DNA of 64,000 nt from Cyanobacteria bacterium OH_PDB_230 (GTDB taxonomy: Bacteria; Cyanobacteriota; Vampirovibrionia; Gastranaerophilales; Gastranaerophilaceae): NCBI GenBank assembly GCA_023421795.1, contig JAEZSO010000002.1, positions 434,001-498,000 on the forward strand, written 5' to 3'. Both the position numbers and the translations under genes were made by a program. The notes below the pieces were generated by a model. That model was given only the letters and a program-made list of their open reading frames with translations. It was not told where the DNA came from and ran no database searches. This document shows, one piece after another, positions 15,591 to 23,980 of this stretch (positions within the stretch are counted from its first letter, which is position 1; every line of letters begins with the position of its first letter).

Positions 15591-17294
15591 TTGGTAAATA
15601 GAGATATAAATATTGTTATTTCGGGAGAAGCCGGGCAAGGAATAGAGATTGCTTCATCGTTGCTTTTGAGATGTTTGAAAGATGCAAAATATAATTTGTT
15701 TTGCTCTTTGGAATATATGTCCAGAATAAGAGGCGGTTGCAACGCTTCATTTGTAAGGATTGCAGAAGAGCATGTCTGTGCTCCTAAATCAGCTGTAGAT
15801 ATCCTGTTTGCATTGGATGAAAAAGTGTTTGAGTATTTCAAGGAAAAAATTTCTAAAGATACGATTCTTTTTCATGACAAGAAGAGTGATGTTTTAGATG
15901 TTATTTGCGATAAAAAAATAGGGTTGAATTTTACTCAACTGGCACAAGTCATAAATGGTGTCCCTCTTTCCAGCATTGTTTGCGTAGGTTTTGTTTTAGG
16001 TCTTTTTGACACAGATTTGGAATCAGCAAAAAATGCCATCAAACAGCATTTTTCTTCTGAAGAAGAGATTGAAAGAAATATTGATTCGCTGGAATCCGGC
16101 TATAATGAGGCCCAAAGGTTAAAGCCATTAAGCGGAATCGGGATTAATATGAACAAGGATATGTCTGTTCAGAACAAATATCTCATAAGCGGAAGTGATG
16201 CGTTGAGCCTTGGATGTATTGCAGGCGGGTGTAATTTTATTTCTTCTTATCCGATGACCCCTGGAACTGCTCTTTTTACTTTTATTTCTCAAGCAGGTGC
16301 CAAGTTTGATATTGTATCAGAACAGGCTGAAGATGAAATTGCGGCAGTAAATATGGCTATAGGTGCTTGGTATGCAGGAGCCAGGGCCATGGTAAGCACT
16401 TCTGGAGGCGGATTTTCATTGATGACTGAAGGAATAAGTCTGGCTGGGATGATAGAATCTCCTTTGGTTGTACATGTGGCTCAAAGACCGGCCCCTGCAA
16501 CGGGCCTTCCGACCAGAACAGAGCAGGGAGATTTAAATCTGGTTTTATATGCGGGTGCAGGAGAGTTCCCTAGAATAATTTTGGCGCCTACAACTCCTTC
16601 AGATGCTTTTGAAATGGGTCAATTGGCTTTTGATATGGCTGATAAATACCAGGTTCCGGTTTTTATACTTACCGATCAGTTTTTCATTGATTCAAAATCT
16701 ATTGTCGGCACGTTCAACAATAAAAAACTAAAATTAAAACATCATTTTGTAAAATCAGATGAAAACTACAAAAGATATGCTCTTTTAAAAAATTCTCCGA
16801 TAAGCCCAAGAGCCATTCCTTCTTTCGGCAAAGGCCTGGTCTGTGTGGACAGCGATGAACATACAGATTCCGGGCTGATAACCGAGGACAGTTCATTGAG
16901 AAAAAAAATGGTAGAAAAACGTTTAAGAAAATTCGATGAAATTAAAAAAGATATTTTATACCCTGAATTTATAGGTGATAAAGAATATAAAAATTTAATT
17001 ATTTCCTGGGGGTCTAATTATTGCATTATAAAAGAGATTTTGCCGCAATTGAAAGACACTGCTTTTTTGTGTTTGCGGCAGTTATACCCTCTTCATACCG
17101 ATATAAAAGCCTACATGATTGATGCCGAAGAGCTGATAATTGTGGAAAATAACGCGACATCTCAACTTGGAAGATTGTTGAGAGAAGAATTGTGCTGCGG
17201 TTTCAGCCATACAATTCTTAAATACGACGGATTACCTTTTGGGGTTGATTCTTTGGCCAAAAAATTAAGAGAGGTTATAAATGAGAACGTTTGA
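15591..17294 (+). CDS. 2-oxoacid:ferredoxin oxidoreductase, fused gamma-alpha subunit
   Basis: 567 residues. Residues about 1-180 are a gamma (POR_gamma) domain (ISGEAGQGIEIASSLLL; YMSRIRGGCNASFVRI). Residues about 190-567 are an alpha (POR_N) domain with SYPMTPGTAL, SEQAEDEIAAVNMAIGAWYA and STSGGGFSLMTEGISLAGM. With the beta subunit encoded next (14-nt overlap) it forms the two-gene type of oxidoreductase used for 2-oxoglutarate (KorAB-like) in many anaerobes: 2-oxoacid + CoA + oxidised ferredoxin gives acyl-CoA + CO2 + reduced ferredoxin. Substrate is inferred from family shape only; pyruvate or branched 2-oxoacids are not excluded. The start is TTG at 15591, 6 nt after AAAGGGAGA. Confidence 0.88.
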   Translation: MVNRDINIVISGEAGQGIEIASSLLLRCLKDAKYNLFCSLEYMSRIRGGCNASFVRIAEEHVCAPKSAVDILFALDEKVFEYFKEKISKDTILFHDKKSDVLDVICDKKIGLNFTQLAQVINGVPLSSIVCVGFVLGLFDTDLESAKNAIKQHFSSEEEIERNIDSLESGYNEAQRLKPLSGIGINMNKDMSVQNKYLISGSDALSLGCIAGGCNFISSYPMTPGTALFTFISQAGAKFDIVSEQAEDEIAAVNMAIGAWYAGARAMVSTSGGGFSLMTEGISLAGMIESPLVVHVAQRPAPATGLPTRTEQGDLNLVLYAGAGEFPRIILAPTTPSDAFEMGQLAFDMADKYQVPVFILTDQFFIDSKSIVGTFNNKKLKLKHHFVKSDENYKRYALLKNSPISPRAIPSFGKGLVCVDSDEHTDSGLITEDSSLRKKMVEKRLRKFDEIKKDILYPEFIGDKEYKNLIISWGSNYCIIKEILPQLKDTAFLCLRQLYPLHTDIKAYMIDAEELIIVENNATSQLGRLLREELCCGFSHTILKYDGLPFGVDSLAKKLREVINENV

Positions 17295-18135
17295 TAAAAC
17301 AAATGAAGATATAGCTTGGTGCCCGGGGTGCGGCAACTATCTGATTCTAAATATTTTAAAAGAAGCATTAAAAGAGCTTAATTTACCTGTGGAATCAACG
17401 GTTTTGGTTTCCGGTATCGGTCAAGCCGCAAAACTTCCTCAGTATGTCAATTGTAATTTCTTTAACGGACTCCATGGCAGGGCTCTTCCAGTTGCAACTG
17501 CCATAAAAACCGCTAATAAGTTTTTGAACGTTATTGTCACCAGCGGCGATGGCGATATTTACGGCGAAGGTGGCAACCATTTTATTCATGCCATAAGGAG
17601 AAATCCTAATATAACAGTTTTGGTTCACGATAATATGGTGTATGGACTTACAAAAGGTCAGCCATCTCCCACGTCAAGTTCTAATTTCCCTACCAAAACC
17701 CAGCCTCAAGGATCAGGCATAGAGCCTTTTAATCCTATTGCAACAGCTATTTCTCTAAACGCTTCTTTTGTTGCCAGAGCTTTCTGTCAGGATAATGTTC
17801 AAACAAAAGAAATAATAAAGAACGCGATTTCGCATAAAGGCTTTTCTTTGGTGGATATATTTCAGCCTTGCGTTATTTTTAACAAGCTTAATACCTATAG
17901 GTGGTTCAAGGAAAATACGTATTACCTTGAAGAAGGATACGTGCCGGACAACAGAGTAAGAGCTTTTGAAAGGTCTTTAGAGTCGGAGAAGTTGCCGCTT
18001 GGGATTTTTTACAAGGCGGATAAACCTACTTTTGAAGAGTCAAAAGTGAATGTCAGCAGGACTTATAAGCCTTTATATCAGCATAATATCAACAATAGAA
18101 AAGAAATAGACAATTTGTTGAAAAATTATTTGTAA
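17281..18135 (+). CDS. 2-oxoacid:ferredoxin oxidoreductase, beta subunit (TPP-binding)
   Basis: 284 residues. Landmarks: AWCPGCGNY (13-21, Fe-S/TPP region), GLHGRALPVATAIK, and the thiamine diphosphate motif SGDGDIYGEGGNHFIHAIRR followed by NMVYGLTKGQPSPTS. It completes the two-subunit enzyme with the preceding gamma-alpha fusion, whose end it overlaps by 14 nt. No integral 4Fe-4S ferredoxin domain is present, so electrons probably pass through an Fe-S cluster in this subunit to soluble ferredoxin. It converges tail-to-tail (10-nt overlap) with the acetyltransferase gene. Confidence 0.9.
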   Translation: MRTFDKTNEDIAWCPGCGNYLILNILKEALKELNLPVESTVLVSGIGQAAKLPQYVNCNFFNGLHGRALPVATAIKTANKFLNVIVTSGDGDIYGEGGNHFIHAIRRNPNITVLVHDNMVYGLTKGQPSPTSSSNFPTKTQPQGSGIEPFNPIATAISLNASFVARAFCQDNVQTKEIIKNAISHKGFSLVDIFQPCVIFNKLNTYRWFKENTYYLEEGYVPDNRVRAFERSLESEKLPLGIFYKADKPTFEESKVNVSRTYKPLYQHNINNRKEIDNLLKNYL

Positions 18136-18638
18136 GATGGATTTATTGAATATTCCATTTCGTAATCGTCCATTACATAGCCGCAGCCGATATCTGCCAC
18201 AATTTGTCTTTTGATTTCAAAGCCGACTTTTTTATAAAATTCAATGGAATTGGTGTTGGATTTGTTCACCGTAATTCTTATTGAATCGAGCCCTTTTTCT
18301 TTTGCAAGCTTTTGTATGAAAGCAAATGCGCTTTTTCCTATTCCTTTGCCTCTTAATTCATCCAAAATATAAAATTTAGACAGAAATAAAAAACCGGTTT
18401 CGGCGCTTATCCCAAAATAACCTGCAGGATTGTTGTTTAAAAGTATTTGAAAATATTCATACCCGTTTTGGATTTGTTCCTGAATGCTTTTTGTAGACTG
18501 AAATTTATCAAGCATGTAATTTATTTGTTCTTGCGAAATTATTTTTATGTAATGTTCATTCCATATCTTTTTGCCTAAAAGCTCGATGGCTTCAATTTCT
18601 TCCAACGATTTTGCTTTTTTGAATCGTAAGGTTTTCAT
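18126..18638 (-). CDS. GNAT family N-acetyltransferase
   Basis: 170 residues, a complete GNAT fold: N-terminal helices, central strands (YFQILLNNNPAGYFGISAET), the acetyl-CoA pyrophosphate loop motif LRGKGIGKSAFAFIQKLAKE (about 113-132) and the C-terminal TVNKSNTNSIEFYKKVGFEI. These enzymes acetylate small molecules or protein termini, and the substrate is unknown here. It lies on the opposite strand between two oxidoreductase clusters and overlaps the beta-subunit gene by 10 nt. Confidence 0.88.
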   Translation of the reverse strand: MKTLRFKKAKSLEEIEAIELLGKKIWNEHYIKIISQEQINYMLDKFQSTKSIQEQIQNGYEYFQILLNNNPAGYFGISAETGFLFLSKFYILDELRGKGIGKSAFAFIQKLAKEKGLDSIRITVNKSNTNSIEFYKKVGFEIKRQIVADIGCGYVMDDYEMEYSINPSYK

Positions 18639-18807
18639 CGTTCTGGTCGCCTTTGTTTTTTTTTGTTATTTCTTTGATTTTATCATGCAAAAAGCCAGGC
18701 GTTATAACTTTTTTCAGGGATAGCCGAATTTTTTATAAAAAGAAATGTTAAATTATCAATATATTTTATGTTTAGAGTATAATGTTTTTAAAAGACAAGG
18801 TGTTATT

Positions 18808-19014
18808 ATGGGAAAAATCGTTATAAACCAAGACAAATGTAAAGCCTGCTATTTATGCATAGATGCATGTCCTAAGGGTAGTATCGAAAAGGATACTAAA
18901 TTAAATCAAAAAGGTTATTTTCCCGTAGCTTTTAACGAACAAAAAGGTTGCATAGCCTGCGCTATATGCGCTAGGTCGTGTCCTGATCTGGCTATAGAAA
19001 AGGTCTATAAATAA
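18808..19014 (+). CDS. 2x[4Fe-4S] ferredoxin-type delta subunit of 2-oxoacid oxidoreductase
   Basis: 68 residues with two classic CxxCxxCxxxCP motifs: C11-C14-C17-C21 and C48-C51-C54-C58. It is the electron-transfer subunit for the following three genes. AAGGTG sits 7 nt before the ATG at 18808, and the TAA stop overlaps the ATG of the alpha gene (TAATG), giving tight coupling. A longer frame from 18745 is possible but lacks a ribosome site. Confidence 0.93.
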   Translation: MGKIVINQDKCKACYLCIDACPKGSIEKDTKLNQKGYFPVAFNEQKGCIACAICARSCPDLAIEKVYK

Positions 19015-20102
19015 TGGAAGATAAAGAGTTATTAAAAGGAAATTATGCTATTGCTCAAGCTGCTGTTAAAGCAGGCATGGACAGTTATTTCGGATACCCT
19101 ATAACTCCCCAAAGCGAAATCGGTGAATATTTAAGTGCTAAGATGCCAGAACTCGGCAGAGCTTATGTTTGTGCAGAAAGTGAAGTTTCGGCGATCAATA
19201 TGGTTCTTGGTGCCGGGGCAACAGGTGTAAAAGCAATGACTTCATCGTCATCGTGCGCTATTGCTCTTATGCAGGAAGCTATTTCTTACATTGCAGCGGC
19301 AGAAATTCCTTGTGTACTCGTAAGCGTAATGAGAGCAGGTCCCGGATTGGGTTATATCGGCCCGTCTCAAGCCGATTATGTGCAGGCGGTAAAAGGCGGC
19401 GGCAACGGAGATTACAGACTTGTAACTTTTGCTCCTTGCAGTGTGCAAGAAAGCATCGACTTAACTTATAGAGCATTTTATGTTTCTCAAAAATATAGAA
19501 CCCCGGTTTGCTTATTAGCGGACGGCATGATAGGGCAAATGATGGAACCTGCAGTTCTTGGTGAATATCCTTATCCTGAAGTTGATACATCATCTTGGGC
19601 GCTGGACGGTGCGAAAAATAGAGCTCCAAGATCAGTTACAAGTATTGATAGAGATCCTGAAGTTCTTAGAAAAATAGTTGAGCATCTTTTTGAAAAATAT
19701 GAAGTTATCGCTCAAAGAGAAAATATTTACGAATCTTTTGAAGTAGAAGACGCAAAACTTGTAATAACAGCATTTGGCAGTATTGCAAGAATAACCAAAG
19801 CGGCTGTTAAAAAAGCTCGTGAAAAGGGTATGAAAGTAGGTTTGTTCAGGCCGATTATGTTGTGTCCTTTCCCGGAAAAAGAAATTCAATCAATCGCCGC
19901 AAAAGCTGATACCATTTTGGATATCGAATTAAATATGGGGCAGATGCTTCAAGACATTAAAGCTTCTGTTACTACGGGAACACCGATTAAATTTTACGGA
20001 AGAACCGCAGGGAAAATGATGACGGTTGAAGAAATCTACGAACAGATTGAACTGGTATACAATGAAATGACAAAAGGTGCATATGGAAAAGCTCATATAT
20101 AA
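19014..20102 (+). CDS. vorB: 2-oxoacid:ferredoxin oxidoreductase alpha subunit, VorB type
   Basis: 362 residues. GYPITPQSEIGEYLS (28-42), AESEVSAINMVLGAGATG, VMRAGPGLGYIGPSQADY, GGGNGDYRLVTFAP and ADGMIGQMMEPAV are the signatures of VorB-like alpha subunits, annotated as 2-oxoisovalerate (3-methyl-2-oxobutanoate) ferredoxin oxidoreductase; 2-oxoglutarate enzymes (KorA) are close relatives. It pairs with delta, beta and gamma genes in the order delta-alpha-beta-gamma with overlaps throughout. The C-terminal transketolase-like domain (about 240-350) is present. Substrate: branched-chain 2-oxoacids most likely, 2-oxoglutarate possible. Confidence 0.88.
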   Translation: MEDKELLKGNYAIAQAAVKAGMDSYFGYPITPQSEIGEYLSAKMPELGRAYVCAESEVSAINMVLGAGATGVKAMTSSSSCAIALMQEAISYIAAAEIPCVLVSVMRAGPGLGYIGPSQADYVQAVKGGGNGDYRLVTFAPCSVQESIDLTYRAFYVSQKYRTPVCLLADGMIGQMMEPAVLGEYPYPEVDTSSWALDGAKNRAPRSVTSIDRDPEVLRKIVEHLFEKYEVIAQRENIYESFEVEDAKLVITAFGSIARITKAAVKKAREKGMKVGLFRPIMLCPFPEKEIQSIAAKADTILDIELNMGQMLQDIKASVTTGTPIKFYGRTAGKMMTVEEIYEQIELVYNEMTKGAYGKAHI

Positions 20103-20847
20103 AAAACCTGATTCGATAAAAGATGATTTCGAGTTTATATTTTGCCCGGGATGCGATCATGGTGTTGCAATAAAGCTTGTTGCAGAGGTGTTAGACGAGT
20201 TTGAAGTCAGAGAAAAAGCTATTGCTGTTGCTTCAGTTGGCTGTTCGGTTTTCTTGGATGATTTTTTCAATGTTGATGTGGTTGGAGCTCCTCATGGTAG
20301 GGCTACGGCTGTTGCAACAGGAGTAAAGAGATCGAAACCTGATAAGGTTGTTTTTACCTATCAGGGAGACGGAGATTTTGCCTCTATAGGGATGGGTGAA
20401 TCTATTCATTCTATAGCAAGAGGCGAAAAGATTACGGTTATTTGTATTAACAATACTAATTTTGGTATGACGGGAGGACAGGCAGGTCCTACTACATTGC
20501 TTGGGCAAGTCACTACCACAACACCGACAGGTAGAACAGTCGAATCTCACGGTTATCCGGTAAAAATTTCCGAAATAATTTCACAGCTTGACGGAGCTGC
20601 TTATGTTGCAAGAGTTTCGCTTGATTCACCTAAAGAAATTATGAATGCGAAAAAAGCTATTAAAAAAGCATTTGAAGTTCAGCTTAAAGGTTTGGGTGCA
20701 GGATTTGTAGAAATTTTGGCAAGTTGCCCTACGAATTGGAAAATGAGCCCTAAAGATGCACATGATCACGTAAGAGATGTGCTAAAAGGAACATACGTTC
20801 CTCAAGTATTTAGAGATGTATCAGTTGGAGAAAAATATGGAATCTAG
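20083..20847 (+). CDS. 2-oxoacid:ferredoxin oxidoreductase beta subunit
   Basis: 254 residues. FCPGCDHGVAIKLV (about 20-33), GAPHGRATAVATGVK and the TPP-binding QGDGDFASIGMGESIHSIAR with NNTNFGMTGGQAGPTT identify the thiamine diphosphate subunit. I start at ATG 20083, 5 nt after AAAGG; a GTG two codons earlier is an alternative. It overlaps the end of vorB by 20 nt and the gamma gene by 11 nt, so the four subunits are translated as a coupled set. Confidence 0.9.
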   Translation: MEKLIYKKPDSIKDDFEFIFCPGCDHGVAIKLVAEVLDEFEVREKAIAVASVGCSVFLDDFFNVDVVGAPHGRATAVATGVKRSKPDKVVFTYQGDGDFASIGMGESIHSIARGEKITVICINNTNFGMTGGQAGPTTLLGQVTTTTPTGRTVESHGYPVKISEIISQLDGAAYVARVSLDSPKEIMNAKKAIKKAFEVQLKGLGAGFVEILASCPTNWKMSPKDAHDHVRDVLKGTYVPQVFRDVSVGEKYGI

Positions 20848-21391
20848 TTTAGTTATTTCTGGTTTTGGCGGTCAAGGAGTTCTTTTTGCAGGACAGGTCT
20901 TAGCAAAAGTGTTTATGCTAGAAGGATTGAACATCACATGGCTCCCAGCATACGGTGCTGAGATGCGTGGTGGAACAGTTAACTGTACTCTTGCTTTTTC
21001 CGATGACGAGGTCGCGACTGCTTATATTGAAGTTCCTGAGAATGTGGTGGCTCTTAATCTACCTTCTTTTGAAAAATATGAAGAAACAATCAAAACCGGT
21101 GGTACAATGCTGGTTAACTCATCACTTGTCGATGTAAAACCTAAAAGAAATGACATTTTTTATAAATACATTCCATTCACTGAAATCGCCGCAAAAATAG
21201 GCGATATCAAAACGGCTAACATTGCTGCTATTGGGGCGTTTATCGCTACAAGTCCGTTTTTGAAAATAGATAACGCGAAAAAAGTTATAATGGATATTTT
21301 AAAAACAAAAAAATCACAGCTTATAGATAAAAACATAAAAGCTTTGATAGAAGGTTATGAGTTTATCAAAGAAAAAGCAAGAGCGTCTTAG
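20837..21391 (+). CDS. 2-oxoacid:ferredoxin oxidoreductase gamma subunit
   Basis: 184 residues, a free-standing gamma (POR_gamma) domain: SGFGGQGVLFAGQVLAKVFM (about 7-26), WLPAYGAEMRGGTVNCTLAFSD and the C-terminal GEFIA-like region GAFIATSPFLKI. It completes the delta-alpha-beta-gamma enzyme. ATG 20837 follows GGAG by 6 nt. The stop is one base from the end of the convergent POTRA gene, with no terminator hairpin visible between them. Confidence 0.9.
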   Translation: MESSLVISGFGGQGVLFAGQVLAKVFMLEGLNITWLPAYGAEMRGGTVNCTLAFSDDEVATAYIEVPENVVALNLPSFEKYEETIKTGGTMLVNSSLVDVKPKRNDIFYKYIPFTEIAAKIGDIKTANIAAIGAFIATSPFLKIDNAKKVIMDILKTKKSQLIDKNIKALIEGYEFIKEKARAS

Positions 21392-21392
21392 T

Positions 21393-21845
21393 TTAAGGCA
21401 CTTCTTTTGTTAAATCATCAGGATTTATTTTTTCTTTAGGACCTTCATAAATTGTGAAAAAAATTGTTCCTGCTGTGTCTTTTTTAGTAGCATAATTAAT
21501 TATTGCGGATTTGTAACCGTTTGAGTGATAAAACTCTGAAATGTCATTTTTCATATTCAGTAGTTCTTTTTCACTTAATTTTGAACCGGGCGAGAAAGTT
21601 ATTATTTCTTGGAGGATATCGGTAGGAATTGCTTCATTTTTTTCAAACACAATATTGTTTATTGTATAAGTTTTGTCTTTTTGAAAATTTGTTAGGAATT
21701 GAGGAGGTTTTATTCCTCTTTCAAACATATTGAATTGTTTCATGTGTTGACTGTTTAATAAGCCAGTCCCGTATGGTTCTGATGCTGCTGATAGGGAATT
21801 AAACATAATGGTTATAATGCTTATGAGCAATAAGTTGCGCTTCAT
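21393..21845 (-). CDS. Exported stand-alone POTRA-domain protein
   Basis: 150 residues. A signal peptide (MKRNLLLISIITIMFNSLSA, cleavage likely after residue 20) precedes a spacer and then one POTRA-like domain (about 59-137): YTINNIVFEKNEAIPTDILQ, SPGSKLSEKELLNMKNDISE, FYHSNGYKSAIINY and TIFFTIYEGP. POTRA domains usually sit before Omp85/TpsB beta-barrels and bind unfolded substrates; here no barrel follows, so it may be a periplasmic accessory of an outer-membrane assembly machine. It is complete, not truncated by the window. A diderm envelope is implied. Confidence 0.75.
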   Translation of the reverse strand: MKRNLLLISIITIMFNSLSAASEPYGTGLLNSQHMKQFNMFERGIKPPQFLTNFQKDKTYTINNIVFEKNEAIPTDILQEIITFSPGSKLSEKELLNMKNDISEFYHSNGYKSAIINYATKKDTAGTIFFTIYEGPKEKINPDDLTKEVP

Positions 21846-22035
21846 ATTGTGTCCCTCAACTATTTAAATACCTTTTATAATTTAACCCATTATATCATAT
21901 TTGATTTTTCATTTGTATTAGCATAATGGTTCTTATTCCACTATATTTACTATTTTTAAAAAATTATTTCATTTTATTACATATTTGTTTTATAATATCT
22001 GTAAGATTAGAGTTACTATGTATAAAGGTGGATTA

Positions 22036-23334
22036 ATGACTGTAAAAATAGAAAAAACGGAAAATAATGAAGTTAAGTTAGATATTCAGGTTGATTCAAG
22101 AAAAGCATCCCAAGAATACGATAAAGCTTGTAAAAAATTGGCAAAAAGAGTAAATATTCCCGGATTTAGACCCGGAAAAGCTCCTAAAGCTGTTTTGGAA
22201 AAACACATAGGGCAAGAAGCTTTACAAAGAGAGGTTTTAGAAAGCTTGCTTCCTCAAATCTTTGCGGAAGCTATTTATGAAAACAAATTAGATGTTGTTT
22301 CTGAGCCATATGTTGAATCATTTGAATTTGCAAATGACAAAGCCCTTAAAGTTGTTGCTAAGTTTGAGCTTAAACCGGAAGTTAACCTTTGTGAATATAA
22401 AAATGTAGAAGTAGAAATAGAAGAGTTTACTTATCCCGGAGACGCTTTAGAAACAGAATTATCTGTTTTGGCTGATAAATATTCAGAATTAAGAACTGTT
22501 GAAGGCAGAAAGTCAGTAAATACTGATGTTGTAAACATAGATTTTGATGGTGAAGTAGACGGCGAAAAAATAAAAGGCGGAGCAGCTAAAGGATACCTTT
22601 TAGACTTAGGAAACAGCAACTTCATCCCTGGTTTTGCCGAGCAGTTAGTCGGTAAAGAAGTTGGGGAAGAATTTACAATCGATGTTCAATTCCCTGAAAA
22701 TTACCATGACGACAAAATTAAAGGAAAAGATGCTAAATTTGCTATAAAAATAAATGAAATCAAAGAAAGAGTTCGCCCAGAATTTACTGATGAATTTGCC
22801 GCTAAAGTAGGTAATTTCAAAACAATGGATGAATTAAAAGCTGATATAACAAAATATCTTGAATCTAATGCTAAACTTGAAAATGATAAAAGAATCTCTG
22901 CTAAACTATATGAAATACTAAGTGAAGCAATCGATATAAATATCCAAGAGTCTATGATTCAAAGAGAAGCTCAGGCGCTGCTTGGTGAATTCAAACAAAG
23001 AGTAAGCATGCAAGGCGGCAACTTTGATGAAATGCTTGAAAGAGAAGGACATCAAAAAGTTTGGGAAGAACTTAGCCAGGAAGCTAAAACAAGAATTAAA
23101 AGCTCTCTGATAATCGGTAAAATTGCTGAAACTGAAGATATCAAAGTTGAACCTGCAGATATAGAGCAGAAACTTGAAGAGATTTCAAGGCTTTATAACA
23201 CAGACAAGATGAATATTTTAGATGAAATTCAAAGAAATTCTAATTTATTACATTCATTGTCACAACAAATTTTGAGTCAAAAAGTTACTCAATTTTTGAT
23301 AGATAGTGCTAAAGTAAAGTATACTAATAAGTAA
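22036..23334 (+). CDS. tig: Trigger factor
   Basis: 432 residues, typical size. N-terminal ribosome-binding domain with the signature GFRPGKAP (43-50); central FKBP-type prolyl isomerase domain (about 150-240, VNIDFDGEVDGEKIKGG, GNSNFIPGFAEQLVG); C-terminal chaperone arms. Trigger factor folds nascent chains at the ribosome. AAAGGTGG lies 4-7 nt before the ATG at 22036; a frame open to 21985 is not supported. A TATAAT near 21991 is the likely promoter. First gene of tig-clpP-clpX, a widely conserved order. Confidence 0.96.
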   Translation: MTVKIEKTENNEVKLDIQVDSRKASQEYDKACKKLAKRVNIPGFRPGKAPKAVLEKHIGQEALQREVLESLLPQIFAEAIYENKLDVVSEPYVESFEFANDKALKVVAKFELKPEVNLCEYKNVEVEIEEFTYPGDALETELSVLADKYSELRTVEGRKSVNTDVVNIDFDGEVDGEKIKGGAAKGYLLDLGNSNFIPGFAEQLVGKEVGEEFTIDVQFPENYHDDKIKGKDAKFAIKINEIKERVRPEFTDEFAAKVGNFKTMDELKADITKYLESNAKLENDKRISAKLYEILSEAIDINIQESMIQREAQALLGEFKQRVSMQGGNFDEMLEREGHQKVWEELSQEAKTRIKSSLIIGKIAETEDIKVEPADIEQKLEEISRLYNTDKMNILDEIQRNSNLLHSLSQQILSQKVTQFLIDSAKVKYTNK

Positions 23335-23366
23335 AGAGATAGAATTTTATAGGAAAGGGAAAAAAT

Positions 23367-23969
23367 ATGAGTTTTGTACCTGTAGTTATAGAACAATCAA
23401 GTAGAGGCGAAAGATCTTTCGACATCTTTTCAAGATTATTGAGAGAAAGAATTATCTTTTTAGGAACTCCGGTTGATGATATGGTTGCCAACCTTATTGT
23501 TGCGCAGTTGTTGTTGTTAGACAGTGAAAATCCTGAAAAAGATATTATGTTATATATTAACTCCCCTGGTGGTAGTGTAACTGCCGGTCTTGCTATATTT
23601 GATACAATGCAGCATATCAGAGCGGATGTTTCTACAATTTGTCTTGGACAGGCTGCATCTATGGGGGCTTTCCTTCTTGCAGCAGGAACTCCGGGCAAAA
23701 GAATGGCGCTTCCTCATTCAAGAGTTCTTATCCACCAACCATTAGGCGGTGCTCAAGGTCAGGCAACTGATATCGAAATCCAAGCTGCTGAAATCGTAAG
23801 AATCAAAAAGACATTGAATGAAATTCTTGCTAAAAATACAGGACAATCCATTAAAAAGATTGAAAAAGACACGGACAGAGACTATATCATGACTCCTGAA
23901 GAAGCTTTAGAATATGGTATGATTGATAAAGTCATAAGTATAGATAAACAGCCTAAAACTAATAACTAG
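23367..23969 (+). CDS. clpP: ATP-dependent Clp protease proteolytic subunit
   Basis: 200 residues with the catalytic triad Ser98 (GQAASMGAF), His123 (LIHQP) and Asp172 (DRDYIM), matching the E. coli arrangement. It forms the tetradecameric chamber that degrades substrates unfolded by ClpX, encoded 11 nt downstream. AGGAAAGGG precedes the ATG. N-terminal propeptide is very short (SFVPVVIEQSSRGERSFDIF). Nothing unusual. Confidence 0.97.
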   Translation: MSFVPVVIEQSSRGERSFDIFSRLLRERIIFLGTPVDDMVANLIVAQLLLLDSENPEKDIMLYINSPGGSVTAGLAIFDTMQHIRADVSTICLGQAASMGAFLLAAGTPGKRMALPHSRVLIHQPLGGAQGQATDIEIQAAEIVRIKKTLNEILAKNTGQSIKKIEKDTDRDYIMTPEEALEYGMIDKVISIDKQPKTNN

Positions 23970-23980
23970 GAGAAAAAGGA

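Noticed and set aside
19248..19889. Several open frames antisense or shifted relative to vorB
   Set aside because: vorB is complete and strongly conserved; these frames lack starts with ribosome sites.
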